This document shows positions 15,786 to 17,725 of a DNA stretch of 17,725 nucleotides, piece after piece. How positions within the stretch are numbered: position 1 is the stretch's first letter; every line of letters starts with the position of its first letter. The stretch covers positions 35,330-53,054 of the forward strand of contig DGOD01000154.1 of assembly GCA_002389265.1 (NCBI GenBank), written 5' to 3'. Position numbers and translations under genes: made by a program. Under the pieces are notes generated by a model that made no database searches, was not told the origin of the DNA, and worked only from the letters and a program-made list of their open reading frames with translations. This DNA is from Gammaproteobacteria bacterium UBA4475. Lineage in GTDB: Bacteria > Pseudomonadota > Gammaproteobacteria > Pseudomonadales > Azotimanducaceae.

Positions 15786-16529
15786 CCCTAACCCAGACAA
15801 TAAAAATAAACCCAGCAGGATCAACAGAACGAAGACCAACCGACGCACCAAAGCATCCGGCAACAGATGATTGATGCGCGCAGTGAGTATGGTGACCAAA
15901 ATCACCAACGGAATCGCCAGTAATGATAGCAGCACAATATTGTTGTTAATTTGGCCGCTGAAACCCACCACTAACATTCGACCCGAAGTTGACAAGCTAA
16001 ACAGAAACAATAACGAGGCACGCACCACGTTGACCGCCAGCGGCTGACGATACATGAGGTAGGCCAACGGCGCGCCGCCTGCGCCGTACATACCGCCCAT
16101 AAGACCTGCGGTCAGACCCGCGAACATTTTCACCCCAGGACCAGAGGGCGCCTGATAGGGCGCGGGTGTGAGCATCAACAAAATACCCGCACTGACGATC
16201 ACACCACCCAATAGCATCCGCAAATTGTCGTAGTAGTCGGCGACAAAGTAATCAAGGATCAGCACCCCGGCGATCAGCGCCGGCAACAGAGTCGCCGCGA
16301 TAAGCCTGACATAGGCAAAATTGATCAGTTTATGACAACGCCGCAGCGCAACCAGCGTATTGACCAAAGATATCACGCTGACCACCGCCGCCGTCTCAGC
16401 CAATGGCGCCAAGCCCAGGGCAGTCACACCACCCATTACAATCAGTCCCATCGCGAAACCGGTGATGGTCTGGACCATAGCACCCAAGGCAACGAGAAGC
16501 AGAAAAACCAAACTGTTGATATCGAGCAT
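15777..16529 (-). CDS. TauE/SafE family membrane permease (sulfite/sulfonate exporter-like)
   Basis: A 250-residue integral membrane protein with about eight hydrophobic helices. The two family half-repeats are visible: the first includes MVQTITGFAMGLIVMGG near the N-terminus and the second GLTAGLMGGMYGAGGAPLAYL in the middle, both rich in glycine. The family exports organic anions such as sulfite, sulfoacetate or taurine breakdown products; the substrate here cannot be read. The ATG at 16529 has no clear ribosome-binding site. The gene is convergent with the GNAT gene, overlapping it by nine bases at the stops, and divergent from the SDR gene across 85 bases. No sulfur-metabolism gene is adjacent to support a sulfite role. 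Confidence 0.88.
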   Translation of the reverse strand: MLDINSLVFLLLVALGAMVQTITGFAMGLIVMGGVTALGLAPLAETAAVVSVISLVNTLVALRRCHKLINFAYVRLIAATLLPALIAGVLILDYFVADYYDNLRMLLGGVIVSAGILLMLTPAPYQAPSGPGVKMFAGLTAGLMGGMYGAGGAPLAYLMYRQPLAVNVVRASLLFLFSLSTSGRMLVVGFSGQINNNIVLLSLLAIPLVILVTILTARINHLLPDALVRRLVFVLLILLGLFLLSGLGLD

Positions 16530-16614
16530 AGGATTGGCGCATGATCAGAGGCCACGACTATAGGGAATCCTTAGTCAAACTGGAATCATTTATCGTTCAG
16601 ACAGGCAGAAAATC

Positions 16615-17403
16615 ATGGATCTAGGCATCAACAATAAAGTCGCGCTGGTGACTGGCAGTAATCGCGGCACAGGGTTGATGATCGCTGAACAGCTGGCGGC
16701 TGAGGGCGCCAGAGTGATTTTTCACAGTCAAACAGAGGGTGATTCCGCCGCTATCGCCGAGCAAGTCGAGAACGCCAGCGCCGTCTGGGGCGATATCAGT
16801 ACTGAACAGGGGTCCGAGCAGGTCATTCGAGCAGTCAACGAACTGAACTATGGGGTCGATATTCTAGTCAATAATTACGGCATAGCAGATCCTGGTCGTT
16901 GGCAAACAGCCACCAGCGACGACTGGCTTACCGCGTACCAAAAAAACACTCTGTCAATTGTCCGCATGGTTCAAGGGTTCACTCCTGGTATGATCAAGGC
17001 AGGCTGGGGACGGGTCGTGAACCTCGGCACTGTTGGGTCAACTCGGCCGAATAAAACGTCGCCTCAGTACTATGCCGCCAAAGGTGCACTGGCTAACTTG
17101 ACCGTCGGCCTGACTCAAGAACTGAGCGCCACCGGCATTACTGTTAATCTGGTTTCGCCAGGCTTGATTCGCACCGTCGAAGTTGAACAGGCATACTTGG
17201 CGCGGGCCCGCAAGGCAGGCTGGGGCGATACTTTTGACGCCGCAGAGGCAATGATCGTCAAAAACTTTGCACCCAATCCTGTCGGGCGCATCGCGACTCG
17301 TCAGGAAGTAGCTGATATCGTGGTGTTTCTCTGCAGCCAGAATGCCAGCTTCGTCAACGGTCAAAATATCCGGGTTGATGGCGGCGCACTCGGCATCGTA
17401 TAA
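16615..17403 (+). CDS. Short-chain dehydrogenase/reductase (SDR)
   Basis: A 262-residue cytoplasmic oxidoreductase of the classical SDR type, using NAD(H) or NADP(H). The cofactor glycine motif is TGSNRGTG (13-20), and the structural NNAG motif appears as NNYG (86-89). The active-site YxxxK is YYAAK (152-156). The position that normally carries the catalytic Ser, 13 residues before the Tyr, is Thr139 in NLGTVGST. The C-terminal end RVDGGALGIV is normal for the family. The substrate is unknown; many relatives act on hydroxy- or keto-compounds, including beta-ketoacyl-ACP. The ribosome-binding site is weak (AGGCAGA). It lies 44 bases upstream of hemJ on the same strand and may be cotranscribed. 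Confidence 0.92.
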   Translation: MDLGINNKVALVTGSNRGTGLMIAEQLAAEGARVIFHSQTEGDSAAIAEQVENASAVWGDISTEQGSEQVIRAVNELNYGVDILVNNYGIADPGRWQTATSDDWLTAYQKNTLSIVRMVQGFTPGMIKAGWGRVVNLGTVGSTRPNKTSPQYYAAKGALANLTVGLTQELSATGITVNLVSPGLIRTVEVEQAYLARARKAGWGDTFDAAEAMIVKNFAPNPVGRIATRQEVADIVVFLCSQNASFVNGQNIRVDGGALGIV

Positions 17404-17447
17404 ACATTTTCATCTCGACAGAGATCATTGAACTGGAGTAGACAGTC

Positions 17448-17725
17448 ATGTTGTGGGTAAAGACGTTCCATATCCTCTTTGTTATGGCCTGGATGGCCGG
17501 GCTGTTTTATCTGCCGCGCATCCTCGTCCACTACGTTGAAGGCAAGCAGGCCAAAGAGGATGTACAGCGACTGATCATTATGGGTCAAAAGCTGTTTCGT
17601 TTTTCCAGTGTCATGGCGTTACTCGCCCTCGGACTGGGAATCTGGCTGTGGTTAAGCTTTGGTTTTTCGGGTAACTGGCTGATGGCCAAACTAGGTTTTG
17701 TTGTTTTGTTATTGGCTTATCACGG
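17448..17725 (+). CDS. hemJ: Protoporphyrinogen IX oxidase HemJ (5' part, runs off the right edge)
   Basis: The first 92 codons of a multi-pass inner-membrane protein that oxidises protoporphyrinogen IX to protoporphyrin IX in haem synthesis. It begins MLWVKTFHILFVMAWMAG with FYLPRILVHY following, which is characteristic of HemJ (formerly UPF0093). His8 corresponds to the conserved N-terminal His thought to coordinate haem. Two further hydrophobic segments are visible near residues 54-69 and 79-91. GGAG at 17435-17438 sits nine bases before the ATG and is one of the better ribosome-binding sites here. Full family length is about 140-150 residues, so roughly 50-60 lie beyond the window. Confidence 0.92.
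   Translation, partial: MLWVKTFHILFVMAWMAGLFYLPRILVHYVEGKQAKEDVQRLIIMGQKLFRFSSVMALLALGLGIWLWLSFGFSGNWLMAKLGFVVLLLAYH

Noticed and set aside
1..17725. A defence system, mobile element, CRISPR array or biosynthetic cluster
   Set aside because: No transposase, integrase, repeat array, nuclease-helicase set or synthase genes are seen. The genes are typical chromosomal housekeeping and accessory metabolism.

Overview
The window reads as a chromosomal segment of a Gammaproteobacterium of about 50-55% GC by eye, probably free-living or marine. The evidence is the gene set: a TolC-type outer-membrane channel, an anchored HtrA protease, NudC with its zinc finger, a GntX/ComF protein, ModABC, the SrkA (YihE/RdoA) kinase and HemJ. 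No plasmid, phage, transposon, CRISPR, tRNA or rRNA sequence is visible. Coding density is high and, apart from the first 277 bases, no gap exceeds about 220 bases.

Layout, left to right. Bases 1-277 hold the start of a minus-strand gene with a signal peptide, a candidate promoter, an isoleucine-rich 21-codon open frame, a perfect 8-bp terminator hairpin and a possible second promoter. Then comes a long type-2 (eukaryotic-like) isoleucyl-tRNA synthetase (278-3412), followed by an amidase-signature hydrolase (3485-4876). Next are a TolC-family protein (5096-6514), a membrane-anchored single-PDZ HtrA protease (6592-7701), a predicted lipoprotein of unknown function (7888-8502) and a ComF/GntX-type protein (8632-9462). 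A tight five-gene run follows: nudC, modA, modB, modC and srkA (9539-13961), with gaps or overlaps of a few bases from nudC onward. It meets a minus-strand acyltransferase of the lysophosphatidate acyltransferase superfamily (13996-15183). That gene is divergent from a GNAT acetyltransferase (15264-15785), which overlaps the end of a minus-strand TauE/SafE membrane permease (15777-16529). The window ends with an SDR oxidoreductase (16615-17403) and the start of hemJ (17448 to the edge).

How the genes fit together. The clearest functional unit is molybdate uptake: a periplasmic binding protein, a permease and an ATPase, embedded between an NAD(H)/NAD-RNA hydrolase and a stress kinase. TolC, HtrA and the lipoprotein form a run of cell-envelope genes on one strand, but no shared pathway is evident. 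The ileS gene is not in the usual ribF-ileS-lspA neighbourhood.

The most unusual stretch is the ileS leader. It either encodes an isoleucine-sensing attenuator or a small structured RNA that ends at its own terminator; the sequence alone does not decide. I found no convincing new multi-gene system.
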